A model generated the notes under the pieces. The model made no database searches. It was not told the DNA's origin and worked only from the letters and a program-made list of their open reading frames with translations. Of a DNA stretch of 40,333 nt, positions 18,058 to 27,774 are shown piece after piece. Positions within the stretch are counted from its first letter, which is position 1; every line of letters starts with the position of its first letter. Origin of the DNA: an uncultured Methylococcaceae bacterium. Lineage in GTDB: Bacteria > Pseudomonadota > Gammaproteobacteria > Methylococcales > Methylomonadaceae. Location of the stretch: the NCBI GenBank assembly GCA_913056195.1, contig CAJXMF010000022.1, positions 1-40,333 of the forward strand. The letters are read 5' to 3'. The translations under genes were made by a program, and so were the position numbers.

Positions 18058-18802
18058 CGAATCTCTGGAAGAACAGCCCTTTATCAGCCATCTGGTTGAA
18101 CTGCGCAATCGACTGTTAAAAATTGTCTTGTGCGTGTTAGTGGTATTTCTTGCCGCCGCGCCTTTCGCCAATGAAATCTACCATTTCTTATCCGGGCCGT
18201 TATTGAAACACTTGCCGGATAACAGCACCATGATTGCCATTGATGTGGCTTCACCTTTTTTTGCGCCGTTTAAACTGGCGCTGGTCGCCTCTATTTTTGT
18301 ATCGATGCCAGTCATTTTGTATCAATTCTGGGCGTTTATCGCACCGGGCCTCTACAGCCATGAAAAACGACTGATTCTGCCACTGATGGTTGGCAGCACC
18401 GTATTGTTTTTTGCTGGTGTTGCTTTCGCTTACTACGTCGTGTTTCCATTGGTTTTTGGTTTTTTGACGGCGGCCGCGCCTCAGGGCGTCACCGTGATGA
18501 CCGACATCAGCAAATACCTGGATTTTGTACTGACGCTGTTTTTTGCCTTTGGCATGGCGTTTGAAGTCCCCATATTCACCATTTTACTGGTCTGGAGCGG
18601 CATCACGACGACGCAAAGCCTGTCCGAAAAACGCCCTTATGTGATTGTCGGGGCGTTTGTCATCGGCATGTTTTTAACGCCACCTGATGCTATTTCACAA
18701 ACCCTGCTGGCCGTTCCGATCTGGTTATTATTTGAAATGGGCTTATTGTTTTCCCGTTTGTTTGTCAAAAAACGGGATTCCGAAATGGAAGAAACGCTAT
18801 AA
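18050..18802 (+). CDS. tatC: Sec-independent protein translocase protein TatC
   Basis: TatC is the six-helix membrane protein that recognises twin-arginine signal peptides. The 250-residue product starts MTDESLEEQPFISHLVELRNRLL, the conserved cytoplasmic N-terminus whose Glu contacts the RR motif. It carries the family patterns QFWAFIAPGLYSHEK and FGMAFEVPIFTILLVWSG. The start at 18050 overlaps the tatB stop; the longer frame from 17984 only reads through tatB and is rejected. The next gene starts directly after the TAA. Confidence 0.96.
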   Translation: MTDESLEEQPFISHLVELRNRLLKIVLCVLVVFLAAAPFANEIYHFLSGPLLKHLPDNSTMIAIDVASPFFAPFKLALVASIFVSMPVILYQFWAFIAPGLYSHEKRLILPLMVGSTVLFFAGVAFAYYVVFPLVFGFLTAAAPQGVTVMTDISKYLDFVLTLFFAFGMAFEVPIFTILLVWSGITTTQSLSEKRPYVIVGAFVIGMFLTPPDAISQTLLAVPIWLLFEMGLLFSRLFVKKRDSEMEETL

Positions 18803-19648
18803 ATGATTAAACGGCTTATATTATTGCTGCTGGCATGGCCTCTTCAGGCCGCCCCCCTGCCCGAGGCACTTGCGGTACCCGGCGGTATTGTCGAAATCGA
18901 ACTGGGTTCAATCCAACAGTCCAAACCCCAGGCTTTTTTTCAACAGCACAGGGTTCTGATGACGTCCCATGACAATCACTGGCTGGCCGTGGTCGGTCTG
19001 CCGCTGTCACTCAAACCCGGCAGACATACACTCAAGGTATTGACCGCAGACAACACAAGTGCCGACATCGCGTTTACCGTCCATGACAAAACCTATCCTG
19101 AACAACGCCTGACGATCAAGAAAAAACGGATGGTTACAGGCTTTACCAAGGCCGACTTGAAAAAGATTGCCGCTGACAAAATCGAAATGACTAAAGCTAA
19201 ATCAGTCTGGACTGATACGCCAGTCAGGCTGAACTTTATTACCCCTGTCGATGGCCGTCTGAGCAGCCTGTTTGGCTTAAAACGTTTTTTGAATGATATT
19301 CCCAAGCGTCCGCATAACGGACTGGATATCGCCGCGCCGACCGGCACTCCCGTACTGGCACCGACCGATGCCACCATCATCAATACCGGCCATTATTATT
19401 TCAATGGCAATACTATTTTCCTTGATCACGGCCAGGGCCTGTTAAGCGCCTATTTGCACTTAAACAGCATTCAGGTCAAAGCCGGTGATCAGGTTAAACG
19501 AGGCCAGCAAATCGGTACGGTCGGCGCGACCGGACGTGTCACCGGCCCACACCTGCACTGGATTGTTTACCTTAACAAGTCCCCGGTTGACCCAGCCTTG
19601 TTTATCGCCCGCGACATTCCCCGCCTGGCAGCACGGAATAAACATTAA
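18803..19648 (+). CDS. Periplasmic M23 (LytM/lysostaphin-type) peptidase
   Basis: The 281-residue protein has a signal peptide (about residues 1-16, cut after LQA) and an N-terminal beta-rich domain. The C-terminal M23 zinc peptidase domain starts near residue 145, with the first zinc ligands in RPHNGLDIAAP (HxxxD) and the HxH ligands in GPHLHW. All metal ligands are present, so it should be an active endopeptidase cutting peptidoglycan crosslinks rather than a degenerate activator such as EnvC or NlpD. It begins on the base after the tatC stop and ends three bases before the PBP1A gene, suggesting co-expression of wall hydrolysis and synthesis. Confidence 0.9.
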   Translation: MIKRLILLLLAWPLQAAPLPEALAVPGGIVEIELGSIQQSKPQAFFQQHRVLMTSHDNHWLAVVGLPLSLKPGRHTLKVLTADNTSADIAFTVHDKTYPEQRLTIKKKRMVTGFTKADLKKIAADKIEMTKAKSVWTDTPVRLNFITPVDGRLSSLFGLKRFLNDIPKRPHNGLDIAAPTGTPVLAPTDATIINTGHYYFNGNTIFLDHGQGLLSAYLHLNSIQVKAGDQVKRGQQIGTVGATGRVTGPHLHWIVYLNKSPVDPALFIARDIPRLAARNKH

Positions 19649-19651
19649 CGC

Positions 19652-22036
19652 ATGCTTTTGACTACTCTACTAACCATCGTGTCACGTTTTGGATCATTTA
19701 TAAAAACCACGTTCAAATGGCTGTTTGTGCTGTTTGTTATCAGTGCATTGGCCGCTACGGCCTATGCCTGGCATTTTTTACAGCAACTTGAGAAAGCGTT
19801 GCCTGATATCAATCAGCTGGAAAATGTGCAATACCAAATTCCCTTAAGCATTTACAGCCAGGACAATCTGTTAATGGCCCGCTTTGGTGAAAAAAAACGG
19901 ATCCCGATTACCATCGACGATGCCCCGGAACAGTTGATTCACGCTTTTCTGGCCGCTGAAGATGCCCGTTTCTACGAGCATCCCGGCGTTGATTATCAAG
20001 GCCTGTTGCGTGCCGCCCTGCAACTGGCCTTGACCGGTAAAAAGAAACAAGGCGGCAGTACCATCACCATGCAGGTCACACGTAACTTTCTGCTAACGCG
20101 GGAAAAAACCTATATTCGTAAATTGAAGGAAATTCTGCTGGCTCTGAAAATAGAACGCACCTATTCCAAAAATAAAATTCTTGAGCTTTATCTGAACAAA
20201 ATCTATCTCGGCCATCGCGCCTATGGTGTCGCGGCCGCATCCGAAACCTATTATGGCAAGCCGTTGAATGAATTGACCCTAGCGCAAATGGCGATGATTG
20301 CAGGGCTGCCTAAAGCGCCTTCTCTCTACAATCCCGTCACTAACCCTGAGCGCGCCATACAACGCCGGGATTATGTGCTCAATAGAATGCTCAAACTCGG
20401 CTTCATCAATCAAACTGACTATGATCAGGCGATCGCTCAGCCCGTTACGGCGGCATTGGCGTCACAAAAAAACAATATTGAACTGAATGCGCCGTATATC
20501 GCCGAAATGGTGCGCCAGCAATTATACGAACAATATGGTGATACGGCGTATACCCGTGGTTTAAAGGTTTACACCACGATTACCCGGCCGCTACAGATCG
20601 CCGCTACGCAAGCGTTGAGAGACACACTGCATGCTTATGATGAACGCCATGGTTACCGCAGCCTGCCGCACAAAAATATCGGCAACAGCACTGACTTTAA
20701 GGCGGAAAAAGTCGGCGCAACCGAGCAGGCAAAAATTATTGCATTAAGCGATAAAACAGCGACGGCCTTGTTAAGCAACCAGCATCAAATTGAACTGGCC
20801 TGGAAAAACATAAAATGGGCGCGCGCCTTTAAAAGTCGCTATCGCTTGGGACCAGAACTTAAATCAACCCATGATATCTTCAAAATCAATGATTTGATTC
20901 GGGTCAGACAGTTGGCTGATGGTCAGTGGGCCTTGGCGCAGATTCCAGAAGTCCAGGGCGCCTTTGTGGCATTATATCCTGAAGATGGCAGCATTCTAGC
21001 GTTATCGGGTGGCTATGATTTCTTCTATAATAAATTCAATCATGTTACCCAGTCCAAACGCCAACCCGGCTCCGGCTTCAAACCCATTATTTACACCACT
21101 GCATTGGAACACGGCTTTACTGCCGCCAGCGTTATCAATGACGCTCCTATCGTCATGAATAGCGAAACCCCGGATGCCGACTGGCGCCCGGAAAACTACA
21201 GCCATAAATTCTTTGGGCCCACACCGCTGCGCACCGGACTTAGAAAATCACGCAACCTGATCTCGATTCGTCTGTTACAAAGCTTAGGGATAAAAGAAGT
21301 GACCAGGACTGCCATACGTTTCGGCTTCAATCCAGAACAAATCCCCAACAGCCTGACACTGGCACTGGGCAGCGGCTATGCTACCCCCTTGCAAATGGCA
21401 CGTCTGTACGCCACATTCGCCAATGGCGGCTTTCTGATCACACCTTATTTTATCGATCACATCGAAGATTATGATGGCCGCGTACTTTTTCAGGCTCAGC
21501 CCCGCATTGCCTGTCAGGATGAATGCATTTCGGTCAGCGATAATAAACACCTGGCCCCACGGATTATTTCGCCGCAAATCAACTTTCTGATGAATGACTT
21601 GTTGCGCGACGTTGTCCGCCGCGGTACCGCCACTAGAGCAAAAGTATTGCATCGCAGTGATCTGGCAGGAAAAACCGGCACCACCAATGATCAGCGTGAT
21701 GCCTGGTTTAATGGGTTTACACCCGATATTGCAGCGACCGCCTGGGTTGGTCTGGATGATCCCGCATCTTTAGGGCGAGCTGAAGTCGGCGGCCGCGCCG
21801 CGTTGCCAATGTGGATTGAATTTATGCGCACGGCACTGGACGGCAAACCCGAAAAAGAACTTATCCCGCCTGAAAACATTATCCGCGTTCGGATCGATCC
21901 TAAAACAGGCTTACGCGCCAATGCAGGCAGCTTAGGGGTATGGGAATATTTCCGTAGTTCTCATGCGCCGCGACAATACGCACCTATGGAAGATGATGGA
22001 TTAAATACAATAGAAAATGATGATGACTTGTTTTAA
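19652..22036 (+). CDS. mrcA: Penicillin-binding protein 1A (bifunctional class A PBP)
   Basis: PBP1A polymerises and crosslinks peptidoglycan at the inner membrane. The 794-residue product has a membrane anchor (about 20-42) and a GT51 glycosyltransferase domain with catalytic Glu103 in AAEDARFYEHPG and the GGSTITMQ motif. An OB-like linker domain leads into the transpeptidase domain. There the nucleophile is Ser474 (SGFK, Lys477), the SxN motif is Ser533-Arg-Asn535, and KTG is at 674-676. The length is usual for proteobacterial PBP1A. The start is the first ATG, three bases after the M23 peptidase; the Shine-Dalgarno sequence is poor. PBP1A is often found beside the pil/comM genes; here it instead ends the hisE-tat run. 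Confidence 0.94.
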   Translation: MLLTTLLTIVSRFGSFIKTTFKWLFVLFVISALAATAYAWHFLQQLEKALPDINQLENVQYQIPLSIYSQDNLLMARFGEKKRIPITIDDAPEQLIHAFLAAEDARFYEHPGVDYQGLLRAALQLALTGKKKQGGSTITMQVTRNFLLTREKTYIRKLKEILLALKIERTYSKNKILELYLNKIYLGHRAYGVAAASETYYGKPLNELTLAQMAMIAGLPKAPSLYNPVTNPERAIQRRDYVLNRMLKLGFINQTDYDQAIAQPVTAALASQKNNIELNAPYIAEMVRQQLYEQYGDTAYTRGLKVYTTITRPLQIAATQALRDTLHAYDERHGYRSLPHKNIGNSTDFKAEKVGATEQAKIIALSDKTATALLSNQHQIELAWKNIKWARAFKSRYRLGPELKSTHDIFKINDLIRVRQLADGQWALAQIPEVQGAFVALYPEDGSILALSGGYDFFYNKFNHVTQSKRQPGSGFKPIIYTTALEHGFTAASVINDAPIVMNSETPDADWRPENYSHKFFGPTPLRTGLRKSRNLISIRLLQSLGIKEVTRTAIRFGFNPEQIPNSLTLALGSGYATPLQMARLYATFANGGFLITPYFIDHIEDYDGRVLFQAQPRIACQDECISVSDNKHLAPRIISPQINFLMNDLLRDVVRRGTATRAKVLHRSDLAGKTGTTNDQRDAWFNGFTPDIAATAWVGLDDPASLGRAEVGGRAALPMWIEFMRTALDGKPEKELIPPENIIRVRIDPKTGLRANAGSLGVWEYFRSSHAPRQYAPMEDDGLNTIENDDDLF

Positions 22037-22210
22037 CCCTTAGCGTTGACGATGCCCAAAAACACTCAACTTACATCAACATCGCTTAAACTTTGGTCAT
22101 TCAAGCAAAAATAACTGGATGACGGTTATTTTCTGAGCGGCAACCTCAGCATGGGAATAATGGCGCATGAACAAACAAAACGACGTGAAGCGGAGAGCTT
22201 CTAAACCAAG

Positions 22211-22236
22211 CATCCCCAAACGGAGTTTGGAAACGA
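22211..22236. repeat. Short palindromic repeat-like element
   Basis: In the 316-base gap between PBP1A and gltA the sequence CCAAAC (22216-22221) is mirrored by GTTTGG (22225-22230) and followed by AAACGAG. The hairpin with its flanks looks like a dispersed intergenic repeat rather than a promoter or terminator. No second copy was found in this window. Confidence 0.35.
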
Positions 22237-22293
22237 GAGAAAATGCTCTAAACAATCGTTTAGTTGATATTCAGAGCCACCGACTATTTGATG

Positions 22294-22345
22294 CCCTCAT
22301 CCCAGCCTCCTCTCGGGGAGAGAAGGATCTGCTGGGAGGGTTTTT
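22294..22345 (+). repeat. Large nested hairpin, possible dispersed repeat and terminator
   Basis: CCCT (22294-22297) and CCCAGC (22301-22306) pair with GCTGGG (22331-22336) and AGGG (22337-22340). Inside, CTCTC (22310-22314) pairs with GAGAG (22318-22322). Five T residues follow on the plus strand, so it may terminate transcription from PBP1A. CCCTC/GGGAG hairpins like this are common dispersed repeats in proteobacterial intergenic DNA. Confidence 0.5.
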
Positions 22346-22352
22346 GAATATT

Positions 22353-23666
22353 TTATTGACGCTCTTCGGGCGCGACATAGTCGCGTTTGTCATAGCCGGT
22401 ATAGATTTGACGGGGACGACCGATGCGTCGTGTGGGCTCCGCCATCATTTCCAGCCAATGCGATACCCACCCGGCCGTGCGTGCAATCACGAACATAACT
22501 GTGAGCATTTCTTCTGGAATTTTCAAGGCTTTATAGATAATGCCTGAATAAAAATCGACATTAGGATAGAGTTTTTTCTCAATGAAATACTCATCTTTCA
22601 ATGCATACTCTTCCAATGCCATAGCCAATTCAAACATTGGATCATCCAGCGTGTATTTTTCCAGCACTTCATGACAAACTTCGCGCACAATAGTCGCACG
22701 CGGATCGAAATTTTTATAGACGCGATGACCAAAGCCCATCAAGCGGAATGGGTCATTTTTATCCTTGGCGCGTGCTATAAATTGAGGAATACGGTCAACC
22801 GTACCGATTTCAGCCAACATGCTTAAAACAGCCTCGTTAGCACCACCATGCGCAGGCCCCCACAGGGCAGAAATACCCGCCGCCACACACGCGTACGGAT
22901 TGGCGCCGGTGCTGCTGGCTAAACGGACGGTCGAGGTACTGGCATTTTGTTCATGATCGGCATGCAGGATAAATAAAACATCCAATGCTTTTACCGCAAC
23001 CGGGTCAATATAATTTTCTTTATCGATAAATTTCTGCGATGGCAGCGAAAACATCATATTGAGAAAATTTTCGCAATAGCTCAAGTCCACTCGTGGATAA
23101 ACGAATGGCCAGCCCACCGAATGGCGATAACAGGCCGCTGCAATCGTCGGTACTTTTGCCAGCATCCGCATGGCAGAAATACGCCGATGTTCGGGATCGT
23201 TCATATCCAATTCGCTATGATAGAACGCCGACAACGATCCCATAACACCGACCATCATCGCCATCGGGTGGGCGTCATAATGGAAGCCATCAAAAAAACT
23301 CCGCAATGCCTCATGCAGCATCGTATGGTGATTTATTTCGTTGACAAAGCCTGACAGTTCGTCGTCTTTAGGCAGCTCACCATTCATCAATAAATAGGCG
23401 ACTTCCAGGAACGAACTGTTCCTGGCCAGCTGTTCTATCGGATAGCCCCGATAAAGTAAAACGCCATTTTCCCCGTCGATATAGGTAATTGCACTTTTGC
23501 AACTGGCCGTTGACATAAAACCGGGGTCATAGGTAAACAGCCCCAGTTGTTTATACAGGGTTCCGATATCAATCCCGGCCTCGCCTTTAGTCCCCTTGAC
23601 CAGTGGTAATTCCGCTTGTTGACCGGACTCAAGGATAACGTTTGCTTTATCTTGATCGTGCGACAT
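22353..23666 (-). CDS. gltA: Citrate synthase (type II)
   Basis: Citrate synthase joins oxaloacetate and acetyl-CoA to form citrate at the entry of the TCA cycle. The 437-residue product is the usual length of the hexameric bacterial enzyme. The catalytic residues are present: His273 in [10 protein letters not shown], His314 in [14 protein letters not shown] and Asp371 in NVDFYSG. The start has a GAGA-type Shine-Dalgarno sequence. It lies 58 bases after rpmE on the same strand with no terminator between, so co-transcription is possible. Methane carbon enters mainly through the RuMP pathway in type I methanotrophs, but a complete citrate synthase is normal for them. Confidence 0.96.
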   Translation of the reverse strand: MSHDQDKANVILESGQQAELPLVKGTKGEAGIDIGTLYKQLGLFTYDPGFMSTASCKSAITYIDGENGVLLYRGYPIEQLARNSSFLEVAYLLMNGELPKDDELSGFVNEINHHTMLHEALRSFFDGFHYDAHPMAMMVGVMGSLSAFYHSELDMNDPEHRRISAMRMLAKVPTIAAACYRHSVGWPFVYPRVDLSYCENFLNMMFSLPSQKFIDKENYIDPVAVKALDVLFILHADHEQNASTSTVRLASSTGANPYACVAAGISALWGPAHGGANEAVLSMLAEIGTVDRIPQFIARAKDKNDPFRLMGFGHRVYKNFDPRATIVREVCHEVLEKYTLDDPMFELAMALEEYALKDEYFIEKKLYPNVDFYSGIIYKALKIPEEMLTVMFVIARTAGWVSHWLEMMAEPTRRIGRPRQIYTGYDKRDYVAPEERQ

Positions 23667-23724
23667 AATCAGAATCTCTCGTCAGGGTGGTTAATCGCCT
23701 AATAGTAAGGGACGGGAAACAGAC

Positions 23725-23928
23725 TTATTTTTTTCCGAAACGCTTACGGAACTTATCAACGCGACCTGCCGTATCGACAACACGTTGCTTACCGGTATAA
23801 AAAGGATGACAAGATGAGCAAACTTCCACATGCAGATCTTTACACAATACCGAGCCTGTTTGGAAGGTATTACCGCAACCACAGGTAACTGTAATTTGTT
23901 TATATTCAGGATGAATTTCTGGTTTCAT
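23725..23928 (-). CDS. rpmE: 50S ribosomal protein L31, zinc-binding (C+) form
   Basis: L31 bridges the ribosomal subunits. From the ATG at 23928 it has 67 residues and begins [10 protein letters not shown], the normal N-terminus; six extra upstream codons are not needed. Cys16, Cys18, Cys37 and Cys40 form the zinc site, which marks this as the C+ form rather than the zinc-free paralogue made under zinc starvation. It is divergent from xthA with overlapping promoters and lies upstream of gltA. Confidence 0.96.
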   Translation of the reverse strand: MKPEIHPEYKQITVTCGCGNTFQTGSVLCKDLHVEVCSSCHPFYTGKQRVVDTAGRVDKFRKRFGKK

Positions 23929-23977
23929 AATGTTCACAATGCCCAAATCGGGTTACATACTTGATAGAGAACTGCGT

Positions 23978-24006
23978 ATAATACGACGTCCTAACTTAAA
24001 TCGCAA
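23978..24006 (-). promoter_or_regulatory. Probable sigma70 promoter of rpmE
   Basis: On the minus strand TTGCGA (24001-24006) and TATTAT (23978-23983) are separated by exactly 17 bases, matching four and five positions of the consensus. The same palindromic stretch reads TATAAT (23977-23982) on the plus strand and may be the -10 box of xthA, although no good -35 box precedes it. Confidence 0.45.
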
Positions 24007-24018
24007 CTATCATTTATT

Positions 24019-24792
24019 ATGCGTATCATTACTTTTAATGCCAATGGCATCCGCGCCGCTGAGCGTAAGGGCTTTTTTAACTGGCTCAAACAGCAAAATG
24101 CCGATATAGTTTGCATTCAGGAAACCAAAGCCCAGGAACATCAATTAAACGCCGACGTCTTTTGTCCGACAGGTTATCATTGTTATTATCATGACGCCAT
24201 AAAAAAAGGCTATAGCGGCGTCGCTTTATACTGCAAAAAAGAACCCGACGAGATTATTAAAGGCATCGGCTGGGACGATGTCGATACGGAAGGCCGATTT
24301 ATTGAGGCGCAATTTGGAAATTTGAGCGTTATTTCCCTCTATCTACCTTCGGGGTCCTCCAGCGAAGAACGCCAGACCATAAAATTCAAGTTTCTGGATC
24401 GATTTATGCCATGGCTGGAACAAGCCAGTCAGAATGGGCGCGATTATATTATTTGTGGTGACTGGAATATCGCCCACAAAGAAATTGATTTAAAAAACTG
24501 GAAAGCCAATCAGAAAAACTCCGGTTTTTTACCGGAAGAGCGCGCCTGGATGGATCAGTTATTTGCTGAAAATAAATGGTACGACGCCTTCCGGCTGGTC
24601 AACCCGGACGCCGAACAGTATACCTGGTGGTCTAATCGAGGCCAGGCCTGGGCCAAAAATGTCGGCTGGCGCATTGATTATCAGATCATCAGCGCCAGCT
24701 TGAAAGACAAGGCATTAAGCGCCAGTATTTATAAAGATGAACGCTTTTCGGATCACGCGCCATTGATTATGGATTACGACTATCCATTTTAA
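24019..24792 (+). CDS. xthA: Exodeoxyribonuclease III
   Basis: XthA is the main AP endonuclease and 3'-repair exonuclease of base excision repair. The 257-residue product has the whole active site of the exonuclease/endonuclease/phosphatase fold: Asn7, Glu35 in CIQETK, Asp148 and Asn150 in GDWN, and Asp245-His246 in SDHAP. The length is usual. There is no clear Shine-Dalgarno sequence. The 3' end overlaps the convergent ampG gene by 26 bases. Related ExoA-type enzymes share these motifs, so the exact subfamily is less certain than the function. Confidence 0.94.
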   Translation: MRIITFNANGIRAAERKGFFNWLKQQNADIVCIQETKAQEHQLNADVFCPTGYHCYYHDAIKKGYSGVALYCKKEPDEIIKGIGWDDVDTEGRFIEAQFGNLSVISLYLPSGSSSEERQTIKFKFLDRFMPWLEQASQNGRDYIICGDWNIAHKEIDLKNWKANQKNSGFLPEERAWMDQLFAENKWYDAFRLVNPDAEQYTWWSNRGQAWAKNVGWRIDYQIISASLKDKALSASIYKDERFSDHAPLIMDYDYPF

Positions 24793-26122
24793 CGTCGTCG
24801 CGCTGCACATACATCAAGATCATAACCAATACGACAGCAGGCAAACCAATTGCAGCCGCATACACAAAAAATAGCGGATAGCCGAATTGCTCGACAATTT
24901 CACCGGAGAAGCCACCGAGTAATTTGGCCGGCAATGTCATTAAGGAACTGAACAGCGCATATTGAGTGGCCGTATAAGCCGTATTCGTCAAACTGGATAA
25001 ATAGGCAATAAAAACAGCCGTGGCGATACCGCCACTCAGATTATCAGCGCTGATCACTGTCGCCAGCAAACTTAAATCAGGCGTCGATAATGCCAAAAAC
25101 GCAAACAGCAGATTCGTGGCCGAAACCAGAATAGCGCCTAACAGCAGCGGCCACATGATGCCATATCGCAACACCAAAACGCCCCCCAAAGAAGCCCCCA
25201 AAATCGTCATAAAAAAGCCAAAAATCTTGCTGATCTCGGCAATTTCTGTCTTGGTAAAGCCCAAATCCAGATAAAACGGATTCGCCATCACACCCATCGT
25301 AATATCGCTGAGCCTATATATCGCAATCAGCAGTAAGACCAGCATGCCTTTTTTACCATTGCGAACAAAAAATTCGACAAACGGCGCAATAATGGCGTCG
25401 GACACTGCCGCAACAAGCGTACTCCAGCGCGAGCGAATCTTCCCAACGCCCAAGACATCCTCAACCACCTTTTCCGCCGCTTGCGCAATACGATCAGCTT
25501 CATGTACAGGCTCTTTTATCAGCAAGACGGTCATCATGCCAACTGACATCATCATTGCCATACTTAAATAAGCCGTTCTCCAATCCGCAAAATCGGCAAT
25601 ATAAAAAGCGCCAGCCCCAGCTACCAATAACGCAATTCGATAACCAAACACGTAAGCGGCGGCCATTGCGCCCTGGTACTCTGGCACAGCCGCCTCAATC
25701 CGATAGGCATCGATAACGATATCTTGCGTTGCCGAACAAAAGGCCACCCAAACTGCCAGCAATGCGATGTATTGCAACTGCCGGTGCGGATCGGCCAGCG
25801 CCATACCCATCAACCCCAAGGTAATACCGGTTTGCGCCAACAACATCCAACTGCGGCGCTTGCCAAGCAGCCGAGTCATCAAGGGTAACGGCAAGCGATC
25901 GACAACCGGCGCCCAAAACACCTTGATGGAATAGGTCACGCCGACCCAACTGAAATAGCCGATCACCGATAAGGTGACATCTTCATCCCTTAACCAGGCC
26001 GACAAGGTCGAGAAAACCAGCAAATAAGGCAAACCTGCGGAAAAACCCAGAAAGACCATCCGCAACACAACCGGCTGCAGATAAATTTTAAACCCATCCC
26101 AGCCGGCCTTTTTCATAACCAT
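24767..26122 (-). CDS. ampG: AmpG-type muropeptide MFS permease
   Basis: AmpG imports GlcNAc-anhydromuropeptides from the periplasm for wall recycling. The product (about 451 residues) has 12 or more hydrophobic helices. It shows the AmpG pattern of the first helices (FLGFSAGLPYLLVFSTLSAWL), then WVGVTYSIKVFWAPVVDRLPLP, and ATQDIVIDAYRIEAA. The open frame begins at 26197, but those codons lie in a transcription terminator. The ATG at 26122 has a GGAG seven bases before it and is preferred; ATGs at 26140 and 26116 are alternatives. It is downstream of nhaD but separated by that terminator. A more distant role as a general sugar or peptide MFS carrier cannot be excluded. Confidence 0.85.
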   Translation of the reverse strand: MVMKKAGWDGFKIYLQPVVLRMVFLGFSAGLPYLLVFSTLSAWLRDEDVTLSVIGYFSWVGVTYSIKVFWAPVVDRLPLPLMTRLLGKRRSWMLLAQTGITLGLMGMALADPHRQLQYIALLAVWVAFCSATQDIVIDAYRIEAAVPEYQGAMAAAYVFGYRIALLVAGAGAFYIADFADWRTAYLSMAMMMSVGMMTVLLIKEPVHEADRIAQAAEKVVEDVLGVGKIRSRWSTLVAAVSDAIIAPFVEFFVRNGKKGMLVLLLIAIYRLSDITMGVMANPFYLDLGFTKTEIAEISKIFGFFMTILGASLGGVLVLRYGIMWPLLLGAILVSATNLLFAFLALSTPDLSLLATVISADNLSGGIATAVFIAYLSSLTNTAYTATQYALFSSLMTLPAKLLGGFSGEIVEQFGYPLFFVYAAAIGLPAVVLVMILMYVQRDDVKMDSRNP

Positions 26123-26157
26123 ACATTTTCTCCAAGCCATAATACGCGCCACCCGAT

Positions 26158-26192
26158 AAAAAAAAGGGCAACCCATTGGGTTGCCCTTTTTT
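26158..26192 (-). terminator. Bidirectional-looking intrinsic terminator after nhaD
   Basis: A perfect 9-bp stem (GGGCAACCC, 26166-26174, with 26178-26186) has a three-base loop. It is flanked by eight A residues on the left and six T residues on the right. On the minus strand it follows nhaD by 18 bases with an eight-T tail, so it ends nhaD transcription before ampG. Confidence 0.9.
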
Positions 26193-26209
26193 ATCAAACC
26201 GCCAATGAA

Positions 26210-27574
26210 CTAGCCATTAACCAGATAATGCACAAAAATACTGGCGGCGTAACCTGCCACAATCGCAGGTGTCCATTTCAGATGACTGAAAAAGGTATAT
26301 TTGTGATTGGATTGCCCCATCAACGCAACACCCGCCGCCGACCCAATGGAGAGCATCGACCCACCGACACCTGCGGTCAACGTCACCAATAACCATTGAT
26401 ACAGATCCATATCCAGATTCATGCTCAATACCGCGAACATCACCGGAATATTGTCGACGATAGCCGACAGGATACCGACCAGGATATTAGCCCCAGTCTG
26501 TCCCAAACCATCATACATAGCACCCGACAGCAACTGCAGATAGCCGATATAGCCTAAACCTCCGACCGAGAAAACCACCCCAAAAAAGAAAAACAGTGTA
26601 TCCCATTCCGCATCTCTGACTTTGTTAAATATATCAAATTTACCATGCTCTTTTTCAGTTCCATAAAGTCTATTGATGCGAAAGCCATATATCATCAAAA
26701 TAGACAAGCCTACCATCATCCCCATGAAAGGTGGCAAATGCAGGACCTGTTTAAAACTCACCGCAATGGTGATTGTCAATGCAAACAGGATGCATACCAC
26801 AATGCCACCGGGTTTAATTTGAACGGCAGCCTCATGCGTTTGCTCAGGGTGTTCATCAGGAACAGCCATATACATGATGGCAGCCGGCACCGCATAGTTA
26901 ACGGCCGAAGGGATAAATAATTTAAAGAAATCAAAGAATTCAGCATAGCCTGCCTGCCAAACCATCAAGGTTGTAATATCGCCAAACGGGCTGAAGGCAC
27001 CACCGGCATTAGCGGCAACCACAAGGTTGACAAAGCCGATGGAGACAAATTTTTCATTATTACCACCGACGGCCAGTACCACCGCGCCGACCAACAGGGC
27101 TGACGTCAGGTTATCGGCAACCGCCGACAAAAAGAAGGTGATAATGCCGGTAATCCAGAACAATTTCCGATAGCCAAACCCACGTCTGACCATCCATGAG
27201 CGTAAGGCTTCAAATACATTGCGATCAGCCATCGCGTTGATATAAGTCATCGCGACCAGCAAAAACAGCATCAACTCGGCGTATTCTTTGAGGTTGAATT
27301 CAAACGCCTCATGCAAGTCTTCGGTCGAAACACCGGCTTCGGTCGCCAGTATCGCCGCATGTGCCCAAATAATACCGGCAGCCAGAATAACCGGCTTGGA
27401 TTTGCGTAGCCCGGTAAATTCTTCGGCCATGACAAAACCATAGGCGATGATAAAAATCAAAACGGTATAAATCCCCCGCTCTGTTCCCGTCAGCCCCAGA
27501 TTGGTAAATTCCGCGGCCATTGCCACTTGCGGCCCCAGCAAGACACCTGCCAGAATAATCATTAAGCGTACCAA
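26210..27574 (-). CDS. nhaD: NhaD-type Na+/H+ antiporter
   Basis: NhaD exchanges sodium for protons at the inner membrane. The protein has about 12 helices and NhaD motifs: FLSAVADNLTSALLVGAVVLA, AANAGGAFSPFGDITTLMVW, IVDNIPVMFAVLSM and GVGGSMLSIGSAAGVALMG. It begins with a cleavable signal sequence ending AMA-AEF, as in other NhaD proteins. The start is uncertain. A TTG at 27574 has a G-rich Shine-Dalgarno sequence five bases upstream and adds an Arg to the signal peptide (454 residues). The ATG at 27562 (450 residues) has no good ribosome site. The open frame continues to 27679, but that part is not NhaD-like. It is divergent from cysI. Confidence 0.88.
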   Translation of the reverse strand: MVRLMIILAGVLLGPQVAMAAEFTNLGLTGTERGIYTVLIFIIAYGFVMAEEFTGLRKSKPVILAAGIIWAHAAILATEAGVSTEDLHEAFEFNLKEYAELMLFLLVAMTYINAMADRNVFEALRSWMVRRGFGYRKLFWITGIITFFLSAVADNLTSALLVGAVVLAVGGNNEKFVSIGFVNLVVAANAGGAFSPFGDITTLMVWQAGYAEFFDFFKLFIPSAVNYAVPAAIMYMAVPDEHPEQTHEAAVQIKPGGIVVCILFALTITIAVSFKQVLHLPPFMGMMVGLSILMIYGFRINRLYGTEKEHGKFDIFNKVRDAEWDTLFFFFGVVFSVGGLGYIGYLQLLSGAMYDGLGQTGANILVGILSAIVDNIPVMFAVLSMNLDMDLYQWLLVTLTAGVGGSMLSIGSAAGVALMGQSNHKYTFFSHLKWTPAIVAGYAASIFVHYLVNG

Positions 27575-27774
27575 AACAACCCCCCTACCCTTTGTAAATA
27601 TTGAAATTATGGATATTTTCTCAACTGGAAGACCCTTGCCAAAGCGCAGTCCACCGAGTCGTAAGAATGGTAATAACAAACAACCCGCTATATTATCACC
27701 ATCTATTTATCTTTGTCATTTAATCAATCTCAGTATATCATTAACGCTCCCTATTAAATGATCTTACCTAGTCC

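Noticed and set aside
22167..22547. 126-codon plus-strand frame between PBP1A and gltA
   Set aside because: It runs through the hairpin repeats and then antisense through the 3' end of gltA, and its product has no recognisable features.
24767..24792. Frameshift or assembly error at the xthA/ampG junction
   Set aside because: Both proteins end normally for their families; the 26-base convergent overlap is short and plausible, as is the 14-base recB overlap at 9941-9954.
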